DNA of 7,059 bases from an uncultured Longilinea sp. (GTDB lineage: Bacteria; Chloroflexota; Anaerolineae; Anaerolineales; Anaerolineaceae): the NCBI GenBank assembly GCA_937863945.1, contig CALMIB010000320.1:1-7059 (forward strand), written 5' to 3'. Below the pieces are notes generated by a model. It made no database searches and was not told the DNA's origin. It worked only from the letters and a program-made list of their open reading frames with translations. Each line of letters starts with the position of its first letter. Positions within the stretch are counted from its first letter, which is position 1. A program made the translations under genes and the position numbers. Below, in pieces: positions 1 through 5,701 of the stretch.

Positions 1-692
1 GTGCGCTCCAGCGTTTGCAGCACGGCGCGCAGGGCGCGGCCCAGCGCCGGGGCGCGGGCGATAATGTTGTCGTATGCGCCGAACAGGATAGTGCGCTGCA
101 CGAAGCGCACCGGCAGCCCGCCGAACAGCCTTTCCAGGTCGCCGCGCGTGTACACTTCCACGTGCGGGGCCAGCCGGTCGCGCCACCGGCGTGGCAGCCA
201 GTTGACCAGCGGGATGTTGCCAAAATGATATTTGCCGCGCCAGTAGATGCCGTGGGTTTCAAACGGGTAGCCGCGGTTGGGGCAGAACAGCGCCAGCCGC
301 CCGCCCGGCCGCAGCACGCGCACCATCTCGCGGATGGCGGCAGCGTCATCCTGCACGTGTTCCAGCACTTCGTGGCTGAGCAGGAAGTCGAAGCTGGCAT
401 CGGGGAAGGGCAGCCGCTCGCCGGCGCCGCACACCAGCCCGGCGCGCGGTGCCCGGACGCGCGCCTCACCGGTGCGCTCCAGTTCGATGTCGAGCCCCAC
501 GATGCGGCCCGCTTCCGGCGCGAGGTGTGAAAGATAAGCGCCCACCCCGCAGCCGTCCACCAGCACGTCGCCGCGGGCGCGTTCGCCTGCCGCCGCGCGC
601 ATCAGTGCCAGGCGGCGCTCCTGCCCGGCGCGCCAGACGTAGGAGGGTTCGCCGCGCAGCGCGGCCTTGTCGGAGGGGGTGTGAAGGCTCAT
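1..692 (-). CDS. Class I SAM-dependent methyltransferase, C-terminus cut off by the window edge
   Basis: The frame stays open from an ATG at 692 to the left edge, giving 230 complete codons with no stop, so the C-terminus is missing. The translation shows a Rossmann-fold methyltransferase of the Methyltransf_11/25 type. Motif I is VLVDGCGVGAYL (residues 43-54), the end of strand beta-2 is GLDIE (66-70), and the post-motif region FDFLLSHEVLEHVQDD (101-116) is typical of the family. MVRVLRPGGRLALFCPNR (123-140) is the strand beta-5 signature. Family knowledge says it transfers a methyl group from S-adenosylmethionine, probably to a small molecule, quinone, lipid or sugar. The substrate cannot be read from sequence. 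It starts 38 nt after the upstream DUF212 gene. There is no Shine-Dalgarno before the ATG, but an extended -10 promoter ends 7 nt upstream, so it may be transcribed separately as a leaderless mRNA. Family assignment is secure; function is open. Confidence 0.9.
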   Translation of the reverse strand, partial: MSLHTPSDKAALRGEPSYVWRAGQERRLALMRAAAGERARGDVLVDGCGVGAYLSHLAPEAGRIVGLDIELERTGEARVRAPRAGLVCGAGERLPFPDASFDFLLSHEVLEHVQDDAAAIREMVRVLRPGGRLALFCPNRGYPFETHGIYWRGKYHFGNIPLVNWLPRRWRDRLAPHVEVYTRGDLERLFGGLPVRFVQRTILFGAYDNIIARAPALGRALRAVLQTLER

Positions 693-697
693 GCGGC

Positions 698-708
698 CTA
701 TTGTAACA
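698..708 (-). promoter_or_regulatory. Extended -10 promoter for the methyltransferase gene, predicted leaderless
   Basis: Read on the minus strand, TGT (708-706) is followed directly by TACAAT (705-700). This matches the extended -10 pattern TGnTAnnnT, and the hexamer matches TATAAT at 5 of 6 positions. I see no convincing -35, which extended -10 promoters can lack. The hexamer ends 7 nt before the ATG at 692, so the start point would fall on or one base before the A of the start codon. No purine-rich Shine-Dalgarno lies between box and ATG, which fits a leaderless message. Confidence 0.5.
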
Positions 709-730
709 GGAAAGCAGCGTCAGGCCGTGC

Positions 731-1192
731 TCAGGGCTGAATTGGCGGCCAGATCACGTACATCAGGATGGCGCACAGCGTGCCCAGCAGCACACCGCTG
801 ATCACCTGGCGCGGGGTGTGTCCCAGCACCTCTTTGAGGCGCTTTTCACTGATGGGGCGCCCGGCAAAGATCTCTTCAAACAGCCGGTTGATGCGCGCAG
901 CCTGCATGCCCGCCTGGCGGCGCACCCCGGCTGCGTCGTACACCACGATCATGCTGATGGCGACGGCCAGCGCGAAGATCGGCGTGTTGAAGCCGATGTA
1001 CAATCCGATGGCGAGGGTGGTGGCGGTCATCAGGGCTGAATGCGAGCTGGGATTGCCGCCCGCGCTGAACCACAGGCCCCAGTTCCAGCGCCGCCGGATG
1101 AGATATTCGACGAACGGCTTGATCATTTGCGCCAAAAACCAGCCCAGCAGGCCGGTCCACAACACCTGGTTTTCAAAGATGTTGCCCGACAT
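731..1192 (-). CDS. Divergent PAP2 family membrane protein (DUF212, YuiD-like)
   Basis: A 153-aa protein of the divergent PAP2 (acid phosphatase/vanadium haloperoxidase-related, DUF212) family. Diagnostic motifs are GGNPSSHSA (residues 45-53), YDAAGVRRQAGMQA (85-98) and EVLGHTPRQVISG (121-133). The SSHS and LGHTP histidines correspond to conserved family positions. Hydrophobic stretches at about 8-24, 52-70, 72-88 and 129-147 indicate a small polytopic inner-membrane protein. Length is normal for the family (about 140-160 aa). Relation to PAP2 suggests a lipid or prenyl phosphate phosphatase, but no activity is established as far as I know. The gene begins 1 nt after the xseB stop. A GGAAGG Shine-Dalgarno (1203-1198), 5 nt before the ATG and inside the xseB coding end, supports the start and translational coupling. 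The link to exonuclease VII is positional only. Confidence 0.92.
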   Translation of the reverse strand: MSGNIFENQVLWTGLLGWFLAQMIKPFVEYLIRRRWNWGLWFSAGGNPSSHSALMTATTLAIGLYIGFNTPIFALAVAISMIVVYDAAGVRRQAGMQAARINRLFEEIFAGRPISEKRLKEVLGHTPRQVISGVLLGTLCAILMYVIWPPIQP

Positions 1193-1193
1193 A

Positions 1194-1433
1194 TCAGCCT
1201 TCCGGTGCGTCCTCTTCGGGCAGACCGGGCAGGCGCATGTTCACCTGCTGCACGCGCAGTTCGGCGCTGTCGAGCAGGCCGGCGCAGCGCCGGGCCAGCA
1301 GTTGCCCGCGCTCAAACAGGGCCAGCGATTCTTCCAGCGCCTGCTGACTGTTTTCGAGCGCGGCGACGATCGCTTCCAGTTCGGCAAAGGCTTCCTCGTA
1401 ATTCATGTCTTCGACGGGTTTCGCCTCAGTCAT
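1194..1433 (-). CDS. xseB: Exodeoxyribonuclease VII small subunit
   Basis: A 79-aa, highly acidic, all-helical protein matching XseB. The family core reads NYEEAFAELEAIV (residues 11-23), then ALEESLALFERGQLLARRC (32-50), then AELRVQQV (57-64). Several XseB chains bind one XseA in exonuclease VII, which degrades single-stranded DNA from both ends into oligonucleotides. I chose the ATG at 1433 over an in-frame upstream start at 1463 because a strong GGGAGG Shine-Dalgarno (1445-1440) lies 6 nt before it, and because XseB proteins begin near the YEEA helix. The ATG overlaps the end of xseA by 8 nt (stop TGA at 1428-1426), so translation is probably coupled. This suits subunits of one complex made in a fixed ratio. 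Confidence 0.95.
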   Translation of the reverse strand: MTEAKPVEDMNYEEAFAELEAIVAALENSQQALEESLALFERGQLLARRCAGLLDSAELRVQQVNMRLPGLPEEDAPEG

Positions 1434-2676
1434 CCTCAACCTCCCGGGTGGGTATGTCCTCATCGGGTATCATCGCTTCAACGCGCGCGTCGAACGCACC
1501 GCGCGCCAGGCGCACCTGCACGGCATCGCCAGGTGCGAGTTGCGCGCTGCTGCGCACTACTGCGCCGTGATGGGTGACCACGGCAAAGCCGCGCCCCAGC
1601 ACGGACAGCGGGTTGAGCGCCAGCAGGCGCGAGCGGGCGCTGTCGGTCATCACGCGGCGCAGCGCCAGGTTGTGCAGCGCGTTGCGCTGCAGGCGCTCGG
1701 TCAGCGCGTCCAGCCGCTGGCGGTCGTTGCTGATGCGCCAGCGCGGCGAATTGTGCTCCAGTTGCCCGGCGGCTTCGTGCAGGGCGCGCCGGCGCAGGTC
1801 CAGGCCGTCCAGCAGGGCGGCATCCAGCAGGCCGAGCGTGCGCTCCAGTTCGGCGCGCAGGTCGGCCCGGTCGGGGGTGGCCAGCACGGCCGCGCCGGTG
1901 GGGGTGGGGGCGCGCAGGTCGGCGGCGAAATCGCTGAGCGTGAAGTCGGTTTCGTGGCCCACGCCGGTCACCACCGGGGCCTGCGAGGCGGCCACGGCGC
2001 GCACCACGCGCTCGTCGTTGAAGGCCCACAGGTCCTCCAGCGAGCCGCCGCCGCGCGCCAGCAGAATCACGTCCGCGCCCAGGCGGTTGAGCGCGCCCAG
2101 CGCGGCGACGATCTGCGGCGGGGCTTCTTCGCCCTGCACGGCGCAGGATGCCAGCAGCACCTCGGCCAGCGGGTAGCGCCGCCGCAGCGTGTTGAGCATA
2201 TCCTGCAGCGCGGCGCCGGTGGGGGATGTGGCAATGCCGATGCGCCGCGGGCGGGCCGGCAGCGCGCGTTTGCGCTCGGGGTCGAACAGGCCCTCGGCTT
2301 CCAGGCGTGCTTTGAGGCGCATGAATTCCTGGTAGAGCAGCCCTTCGCCGGCCAGGCGGGCGGCGTCCACGTAGAGCTGGTAGGCGCCGTCGCGCTCGTA
2401 CAGGCTGATGTAACCGTGCGCCTCCACCGCCATGCCGTTTTGCAGCGGCAGGCGCAGGCGCAGCGCGTTGGTTTTCCAGATGACGCACTTGAGCGCGGCG
2501 TTGGCGTCCTTGAGGGTGAAGTAAATGTGCCCCGAGGAGGGCCGCGCGATGTTGGAGACCTCACCCTGCACCCACACGTCGCGCAGCACGTCGTCGCTTT
2601 CCAGCAACTGGCGCAGGTAGCGCGTCAGGTCGCCGACGGTGAGCGCGAGCGGGGAAAACAGCGGAATTTGCTCCAT
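1426..2676 (-). CDS. xseA: Exodeoxyribonuclease VII large subunit
   Basis: A 416-aa XseA, close to the family norm. The N-terminal OB-fold (about residues 12-105) carries QGEVSNIARPSSGHIYFTLKD split across 37-57, used for single-strand binding. The catalytic domain follows: RIGIATSPTGAALQDML (145-161), ARGGGSLEDLWAFNDE (207-222) and GVGHETDFTLSDFAADLRAP (238-257), with the family's conserved G, D, E and H residues intact. A coiled-coil region (about 270-350) precedes the C-terminal NPLSVLGRGFAVV (355-367). With XseB it forms the metal-independent single-strand exonuclease VII used in mismatch repair and in removing damaged ends. A TTG at 2712 is in frame upstream, but I prefer the ATG at 2676. 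The TTG falls inside the -35 box of a good promoter, and the protein family starts a few residues before the 'LTVGDLTRYL' helix. No Shine-Dalgarno precedes the ATG; a leaderless transcript is predicted. Confidence 0.95.
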   Translation of the reverse strand: MEQIPLFSPLALTVGDLTRYLRQLLESDDVLRDVWVQGEVSNIARPSSGHIYFTLKDANAALKCVIWKTNALRLRLPLQNGMAVEAHGYISLYERDGAYQLYVDAARLAGEGLLYQEFMRLKARLEAEGLFDPERKRALPARPRRIGIATSPTGAALQDMLNTLRRRYPLAEVLLASCAVQGEEAPPQIVAALGALNRLGADVILLARGGGSLEDLWAFNDERVVRAVAASQAPVVTGVGHETDFTLSDFAADLRAPTPTGAAVLATPDRADLRAELERTLGLLDAALLDGLDLRRRALHEAAGQLEHNSPRWRISNDRQRLDALTERLQRNALHNLALRRVMTDSARSRLLALNPLSVLGRGFAVVTHHGAVVRSSAQLAPGDAVQVRLARGAFDARVEAMIPDEDIPTREVEDD

Positions 2677-2683
2677 ACGATTG

Positions 2684-2712
2684 AGGATAACCGCTTTCCG
2701 AAGGAGCGTCAA
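2684..2712 (-). promoter_or_regulatory. Sigma70-type promoter for the xseA operon, predicted leaderless
   Basis: On the minus strand a TTGACG -35 box (2712-2707, 5 of 6 consensus) is followed by a 17-bp spacer and a TATCCT -10 box (2689-2684, 4 of 6). The -10 ends 7 nt before the xseA ATG at 2676, placing the start point at the ATG itself. This would drive xseA, xseB and the DUF212 gene. The in-frame TTG at 2712 is part of the -35 box, which argues against its use as a start codon. Confidence 0.6.
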
Positions 2713-2823
2713 CCGGAATGATGGGGATTTGATTTGAGGTTGCAGATTTGGTAGGCCCTGCGAGGGTCAGATCCTTGCGAAAGAACGGAAAGCCTGGGAC
2801 AGGTCCTAACCCGAACCGCGGGT

Positions 2824-2881
2824 AGGAACACGGCGGCAAGGATCAGATCAACGCGGGTAAAGACGGATCAGCCGTGTTCTT
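2824..2881. repeat. Palindromic intergenic element, copy 1 (GAACACGGC arms, 36-nt centre)
   Basis: Arm GAACACGGC (2826-2834) is exactly complementary to GCCGTGTTC (2871-2879). Two more outer positions can pair (A2824-T2881 and G2825-T2880 as a wobble). The centre is 36 nt. It is preceded by GGTAGG, as in copy 3. Relative to copies 2 and 3, two bases of the left arm changed from GG to AA and the matching bases of the right arm changed from CC to TT, so pairing was kept. Confidence 0.7.
2830..2853. repeat. 24-bp direct repeat, first unit
   Basis: The unit begins ACGGCGGCAAGGATC and ends GATCAACG. It recurs at 2993-3016 with one mismatch (A versus G at its 16th base). It covers part of the left arm and centre of palindromic copy 1. 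Confidence 0.8.
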
Positions 2882-2903
2882 CGGTTGGAGAGGTTACCGG
2901 GAT

Positions 2904-2955
2904 GGGCACGGCAAATCATGGGTATAAGGCGTCCGCTGCCTGCACAGCCGTGCCC
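2904..2955. repeat. Palindromic intergenic element, copy 2 (GGGCACGGC arms, 34-nt centre)
   Basis: GGGCACGGC (2904-2912) is exactly complementary to GCCGTGCCC (2947-2955), with a 34-nt centre. The arms are identical to those of copy 3, more than 2.5 kb away, while the centres differ. There is no T-tract on either side, so it does not look like an intrinsic terminator. Confidence 0.75.
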
Positions 2956-2992
2956 TTACAGGGCAGGCCCCAACGCCAGGTGAGGTGGAGAT

Positions 2993-3030
2993 ACGGCGGC
3001 AAGGATCGGATCAACGTTGCCGAAAGCCGT
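2993..3030. repeat. Decayed palindromic element carrying the second unit of the 24-bp direct repeat
   Basis: 2993-3016 repeats 2830-2853 with one mismatch. Only five arm bases still pair (ACGGC 2993-2997 with GCCGT 3026-3030), and the centre is shortened to 28 nt compared with 36 nt in copy 1. I read this as a degenerate relative of copy 1. Confidence 0.55.
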
Positions 3031-3069
3031 TGTGTGTTTCTATTGTGCGAATTACCTGACCGCTCCACC

Positions 3070-5409
3070 TTACTCTGCCGGTTCGTCTTCCACCAGGTAG
3101 GCGGCTGCCTGGCTCTTGTCCTCGTCCATCACGATGCGCAGGGTGTGGCCGGCGCGGAAGTCGCTGACGCGGATCAGGCGCAGTGCGCCGCGCAGCTCTT
3201 CCTTGATCTTCAACACCTCATCCAGGTGGTTGGGGCTCTGCTCGAAGAAGGCCCGGTTGAAGCTGCTTTGCGGGTCGTCCAGGTACACCGCCAGCGGGTA
3301 AATCTGCGCCTCGAGGATATCCTGGAAGAAATGCGTGCCCAGCGAGGGCTCGGGCGGCAGGCCGTAGCCCTGCCCGGCCAGCTCCACCAGCGCGCGGGCG
3401 TGGTAAATGTCGCCGTAGTCGATCGGCACGCCCAGGTCGGTGTTGGTGCTGCCCCAGCGACCCGGCCCCACGCAGATGAAATTCTGCCCGGCCAGCGCGG
3501 CGTTCAGGCTGCCCACCGCGCGCGCCAGCGCGGCGCGGTCGGCGGGCGTGCGCAGCGCAAAGTAACCCTCGGCGGGCACGTACACCACGTAATCCACCCG
3601 GTCCACCACGCCCTGCGGCACCATGAAATGGGTGTCGAAGATCAGGTCATCCTCGGGCAGGAACTCGGGCAGGTGCGCCTTTTCGGAGCTGATCAGGTGG
3701 GCCTGCGGGCGGCACTGCAGAATGGTCAGGCACAGCTCGGGCTTGCCGCTTTCCAGCTCCTTCAATCCCAGGGTGAATTCCATGTCCACCGGCGTGTGGT
3801 ACGAGCGCTCCAGCAGCGCCAGCACCTCGCGCATCAGCGCGGCGAAGGGTGTGCGTTTGAGCAGCTCGTCAAAGGTCAGCACCAGGCTGCCCGGGCCGCC
3901 CGGCAGCACCGCGCTGCGCAGCGACACAAAGTAGCCGTCCTCGTCCACCTGGGCCAGGTAGCGCAGCGGTGGATAATGCCCGTCGAGCACTTCGGCCACC
4001 GGCAGGGTCTTAAAATCGTTCTCCTGCAGGTCGATCAGGTCAACGAACTGCTGCGAATAGCGGCGGATGTTTTTGGGCTCGTTGTTGGGGCGCAGCGTGG
4101 GGTGGCTGAGCGCGATCAGGCGCGGGTAGTCGTTGCCCACCCGGTCCACCGCTCGCGTGCCCAGGCCCCACACCAGGCGCACGAAGCCGTCCTCGCGGCG
4201 GATTTGCGGCGTCCAGCGGTACAGATTGCGGCTGAAGGCCACCCCTGCGCCGTGCGGCAGGAAGTAGCGCCCGAAGGGTTCGCCCTGCACCACCTGGATC
4301 AGCACGGCCATGCGCTCGTCGTAATCCTGCAGGCCCTTGGAGCGCCGGTAGAGCAGCGCGTTGGGGTTGAGCGTGGAGCCGTAAATGCGCGCGATGGCGC
4401 GGGTGAGCGCGCGCAGGTTCTCCTGCGGGCTGCCCTGGTTGGCCAGGAAGATGCTCTCGTACTTGCCGGCGAAGGAAGTGCCGAAGTTATCCTCCAGCAG
4501 CGAGGAGGAGCGCACGATCAGCGGCACGCGCCCGACCGTGGCCAGCATGGCTTGAAACCGCTCCAGCAGGTCCGGCGAGAACGCACCGGCCTCGAACTCG
4601 GCGAGGATGGCCGGGTAGTCGGCGCGCATTTCGGCCTCGTTCTTGTATTTCTGGTCGTTCCAATGCCCCAGGTTGTTGACCGACATGAAGGTGTACAGCT
4701 CGTCCGAGCCGACAAAGTACGATTCGGGGATGTGCAGGCAGGTGCGCAGCGTCACGTCGCTGGATTCTTTGAGGATGCGGTAGGCCAGCATCATGCCGGC
4801 GGCCTTGCCGCCGATGCGCCCCGCGCCGATCTTGCGGCGGCGGATTTCGGCCAGGTCGGCGATGGTGAACCACTGCTTGGCGATGTTAATGTAGCGCAGC
4901 GAGTCGCTGATCAGCGAGCGGATCAGCACCACCTTGGATTCTTGCAGGCGCGCCTCGAACTGGCCGCGCTGGTCGATGGGCATGCGCTCGATGGTCATGG
5001 CCTGCTCGAAGACCAGCTCCATGGGGGCCAGTTCAGGGTTGAGCGAGAGCATCATCTCGCGCAGGTTCACCCCGTGCTCTTTCAGCACTTCGCTGACGAT
5101 CTGCTCGAACAGGTCGAAGGGTAGATGCTGGCTGAAGATGAGCGTGGTGAGCTGGTCGCGCACGCGGTTGATGCGCAGGTCCCAGATCTCGGCCGGCTCG
5201 TCGCTGTAGGGGTTGGTGATGCCCTCCTGCTGCTGCGAACGGATGGCCATTTCGCGCACCTCGGCCTCGAAGGCCGGCGGCTGGATGATGCCGCGCGCGA
5301 ACAGCTCGCGGCGCATGCGCGCCTCGATGCGCGTGCTGAGGATGGGGTACTGCCCCAGGGTGAGGTAGATGGAGAGCAGCCGGTCGGAAGATTTGGCGGA
5401 AAAGGACAT
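3070..5409 (-). CDS. PEP/pyruvate-binding (PPDK N-terminal type) ATP-grasp domain protein
   Basis: A 779-aa protein with the ATP-grasp domain of PEP synthase and pyruvate phosphate dikinase. Numbered from the ATG at 5409: GRIGGKAAG (197-205), LIVRSSSLLEDNFGTSFAGK (297-316), MAVLIQ (367-372), GVAFSRN (389-395), VWGLGT (413-418), MEFTL (543-547) and ILQCRPQ (563-569) align with the nucleotide-binding signatures of PPDK_N. Residues 1 to about 190 form a mostly helical region I cannot name. The C-terminal part has GPGRWGS (648-654), LGVPIDYGDI (659-668) and GTHFFQ (691-696). I recall this pattern in large proteins annotated only as 'PEP/pyruvate-binding domain'. The swivelling phospho-histidine domain and the PEP-binding TIM barrel are absent, so it is not a complete PEP synthase. 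A start at 5433 is also in frame; neither has a clear Shine-Dalgarno. I prefer 5409, which removes the low-complexity MPLPTGPA extension. Product and substrate are unknown. Confidence 0.88.
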   Translation of the reverse strand: MSFSAKSSDRLLSIYLTLGQYPILSTRIEARMRRELFARGIIQPPAFEAEVREMAIRSQQQEGITNPYSDEPAEIWDLRINRVRDQLTTLIFSQHLPFDLFEQIVSEVLKEHGVNLREMMLSLNPELAPMELVFEQAMTIERMPIDQRGQFEARLQESKVVLIRSLISDSLRYINIAKQWFTIADLAEIRRRKIGAGRIGGKAAGMMLAYRILKESSDVTLRTCLHIPESYFVGSDELYTFMSVNNLGHWNDQKYKNEAEMRADYPAILAEFEAGAFSPDLLERFQAMLATVGRVPLIVRSSSLLEDNFGTSFAGKYESIFLANQGSPQENLRALTRAIARIYGSTLNPNALLYRRSKGLQDYDERMAVLIQVVQGEPFGRYFLPHGAGVAFSRNLYRWTPQIRREDGFVRLVWGLGTRAVDRVGNDYPRLIALSHPTLRPNNEPKNIRRYSQQFVDLIDLQENDFKTLPVAEVLDGHYPPLRYLAQVDEDGYFVSLRSAVLPGGPGSLVLTFDELLKRTPFAALMREVLALLERSYHTPVDMEFTLGLKELESGKPELCLTILQCRPQAHLISSEKAHLPEFLPEDDLIFDTHFMVPQGVVDRVDYVVYVPAEGYFALRTPADRAALARAVGSLNAALAGQNFICVGPGRWGSTNTDLGVPIDYGDIYHARALVELAGQGYGLPPEPSLGTHFFQDILEAQIYPLAVYLDDPQSSFNRAFFEQSPNHLDEVLKIKEELRGALRLIRVSDFRAGHTLRIVMDEDKSQAAAYLVEDEPAE

Positions 5410-5444
5410 GGCGGGACCTGTGGGGAGGGGCATGTGAGCGGCCA

Positions 5445-5502
5445 GGTAGGGGCACGGCGGTAAATCTCAAATCCCCGCGGGGGCAACGGCTTAGCCGTGC
5501 CC
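5445..5502. repeat. Palindromic intergenic element, copy 3 (GGGCACGGC arms, 35-nt centre)
   Basis: GGGCACGGC (5450-5458) pairs exactly with GCCGTGCCC (5494-5502) across a 35-nt centre. GGTAGG precedes it at 5445, as in copy 1. The centre contains its own perfect palindrome CCCCGCGGGG (5473-5482). The element lies just upstream of the ATP-grasp gene start. Confidence 0.75.
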
Positions 5503-5505
5503 TCA

Positions 5506-5520
5506 CCGCCGCCGTGAACG
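5506..5520. repeat. 15-bp direct repeat CCGCCGCCGTGAACG, first unit
   Basis: The exact 15-mer is repeated at 5600-5614. The two units flank the imperfect palindrome at 5521-5582. Confidence 0.7.
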
Positions 5521-5582
5521 TCGGATCTCCGGGGGCAATCACAGCCGTGCGGGCGATCGCTGTCAACGCCCCTCCGATCCGA
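5521..5582. repeat. 62-bp imperfect palindrome
   Basis: TCGGATC (5521-5527) pairs with GATCCGA (5576-5582). Further in, GGGGC (5532-5536) pairs with GCCCC (5568-5572), and ACAGC (5541-5545) pairs with GCTGT (5559-5563), leaving a GC-rich loop. Small internal loops separate the stems. It contains the AGCCGTG word of the other palindromic elements (5543-5549) but differs from them in layout. Confidence 0.55.
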
Positions 5583-5599
5583 CCTACGAAGAGCCCTTG

Positions 5600-5614
5600 C
5601 CGCCGCCGTGAACG
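5600..5614. repeat. 15-bp direct repeat CCGCCGCCGTGAACG, second unit
   Basis: Exact copy of 5506-5520, 94 bp away. It lies between the dnaN terminator and the 62-bp palindrome. Confidence 0.7.
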
Positions 5615-5636
5615 GAGCAAGAGCCGCAACGCCATT

Positions 5637-5680
5637 AAAAAGGCAGGCGCAGCCGGATGATAGCATCCTTTCGCTGCGCC
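5637..5680 (-). terminator. Intrinsic terminator after dnaN
   Basis: Read on the minus strand, GGCGCAGC (5680-5673) pairs perfectly with GCTGCGCC (5653-5646). A second stem inside, GGATG with CATCC closing a CTAT loop, makes one long stacked hairpin. Four nucleotides later comes a run of five T (5641-5637). It begins 21 nt past the dnaN stop, the expected place. It should separate dnaN transcription from the ATP-grasp gene. Confidence 0.8.
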
Positions 5681-5701
5681 GCGCCGCTTGGATTTTAAAG
5701 A

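Larger units (their letters stand above)
2713..3069. other. Intergenic region between the ATP-grasp gene and xseA, filled with palindromic repeats
   Basis: This 357-bp stretch has no credible gene. From left to right it holds an unassigned segment (2713-2820) with short hairpins such as CCCT-GCG-AGGG at 2755-2765. Then come palindromic element copy 1 (2824-2881), copy 2 (2904-2955) and a decayed copy (2993-3030). A 24-bp direct repeat links copy 1 to the decayed copy. An 8-bp inverted pair, AGGTGGAG (2983-2990) with CTCCACCT (3063-3070), brackets the decayed copy and touches the stop codon of the ATP-grasp gene. I see no T-tract terminator for that gene. Plus-strand reading frames here run on antisense to the neighbouring gene and are not supported as coding. 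Confidence 0.75.
5410..5701. other. Intergenic region between dnaN and the ATP-grasp gene: terminator plus repeats
   Basis: No gene is supported here. Reading away from dnaN, it contains an intrinsic terminator (5637-5680), one unit of a 15-bp direct repeat CCGCCGCCGTGAACG (5600-5614), and a long imperfect palindrome (5521-5582). The second 15-bp unit (5506-5520) and palindromic element copy 3 (5445-5502) follow. The promoter of the ATP-grasp gene should lie here, but I cannot point to one with confidence. A TTGAGA at 5471-5466 with a poor downstream -10 is the best weak candidate. Confidence 0.7.

Noticed and set aside
1434..1463. xseB start at an upstream in-frame start (1463)
   Set aside because: It would overlap xseA by 38 nt and place the strong GGGAGG Shine-Dalgarno inside the gene; the ATG at 1433 fits that site perfectly.
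2677..2712. xseA start at the in-frame TTG (2712), adding 12 residues
   Set aside because: The TTG is part of a well-placed -35 box, has no Shine-Dalgarno, and the extra residues are not typical of XseA.
1405..2721. 438-codon plus-strand frame over xseA
   Set aside because: Shadow of xseA; composition is low-complexity (Q, A, G, R, H rich) with no motif.
2904..2955. Terminator for the ATP-grasp gene
   Set aside because: The stem is good but the centre is 34 nt and no T-tract follows on the minus strand. The same element also occurs upstream of genes (5445-5502, 7005-7058), so it is better called a repeat.
2821..3035. Possible CRISPR array, given arms spaced about 35 nt apart
   Set aside because: The repeated arms are inverted, not direct, only 9-10 bp long, and do not form a regular array. 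No cas gene is nearby.
2983..3070. 8-bp inverted repeat AGGTGGAG/CTCCACCT as ends of a transposon-like element
   Set aside because: The right arm ends on the first base of the ATP-grasp stop codon, there is no target duplication, and 8 bp over 88 bp can occur by chance.
2902..5124. 740-codon open reading frame on the plus strand
   Set aside because: It lies antisense over the ATP-grasp gene, whose domains are clearly recognisable on the minus strand. Its translation is rich in H, Q, A, R and V and matches no family I know. Long antisense frames are common in GC-rich DNA.
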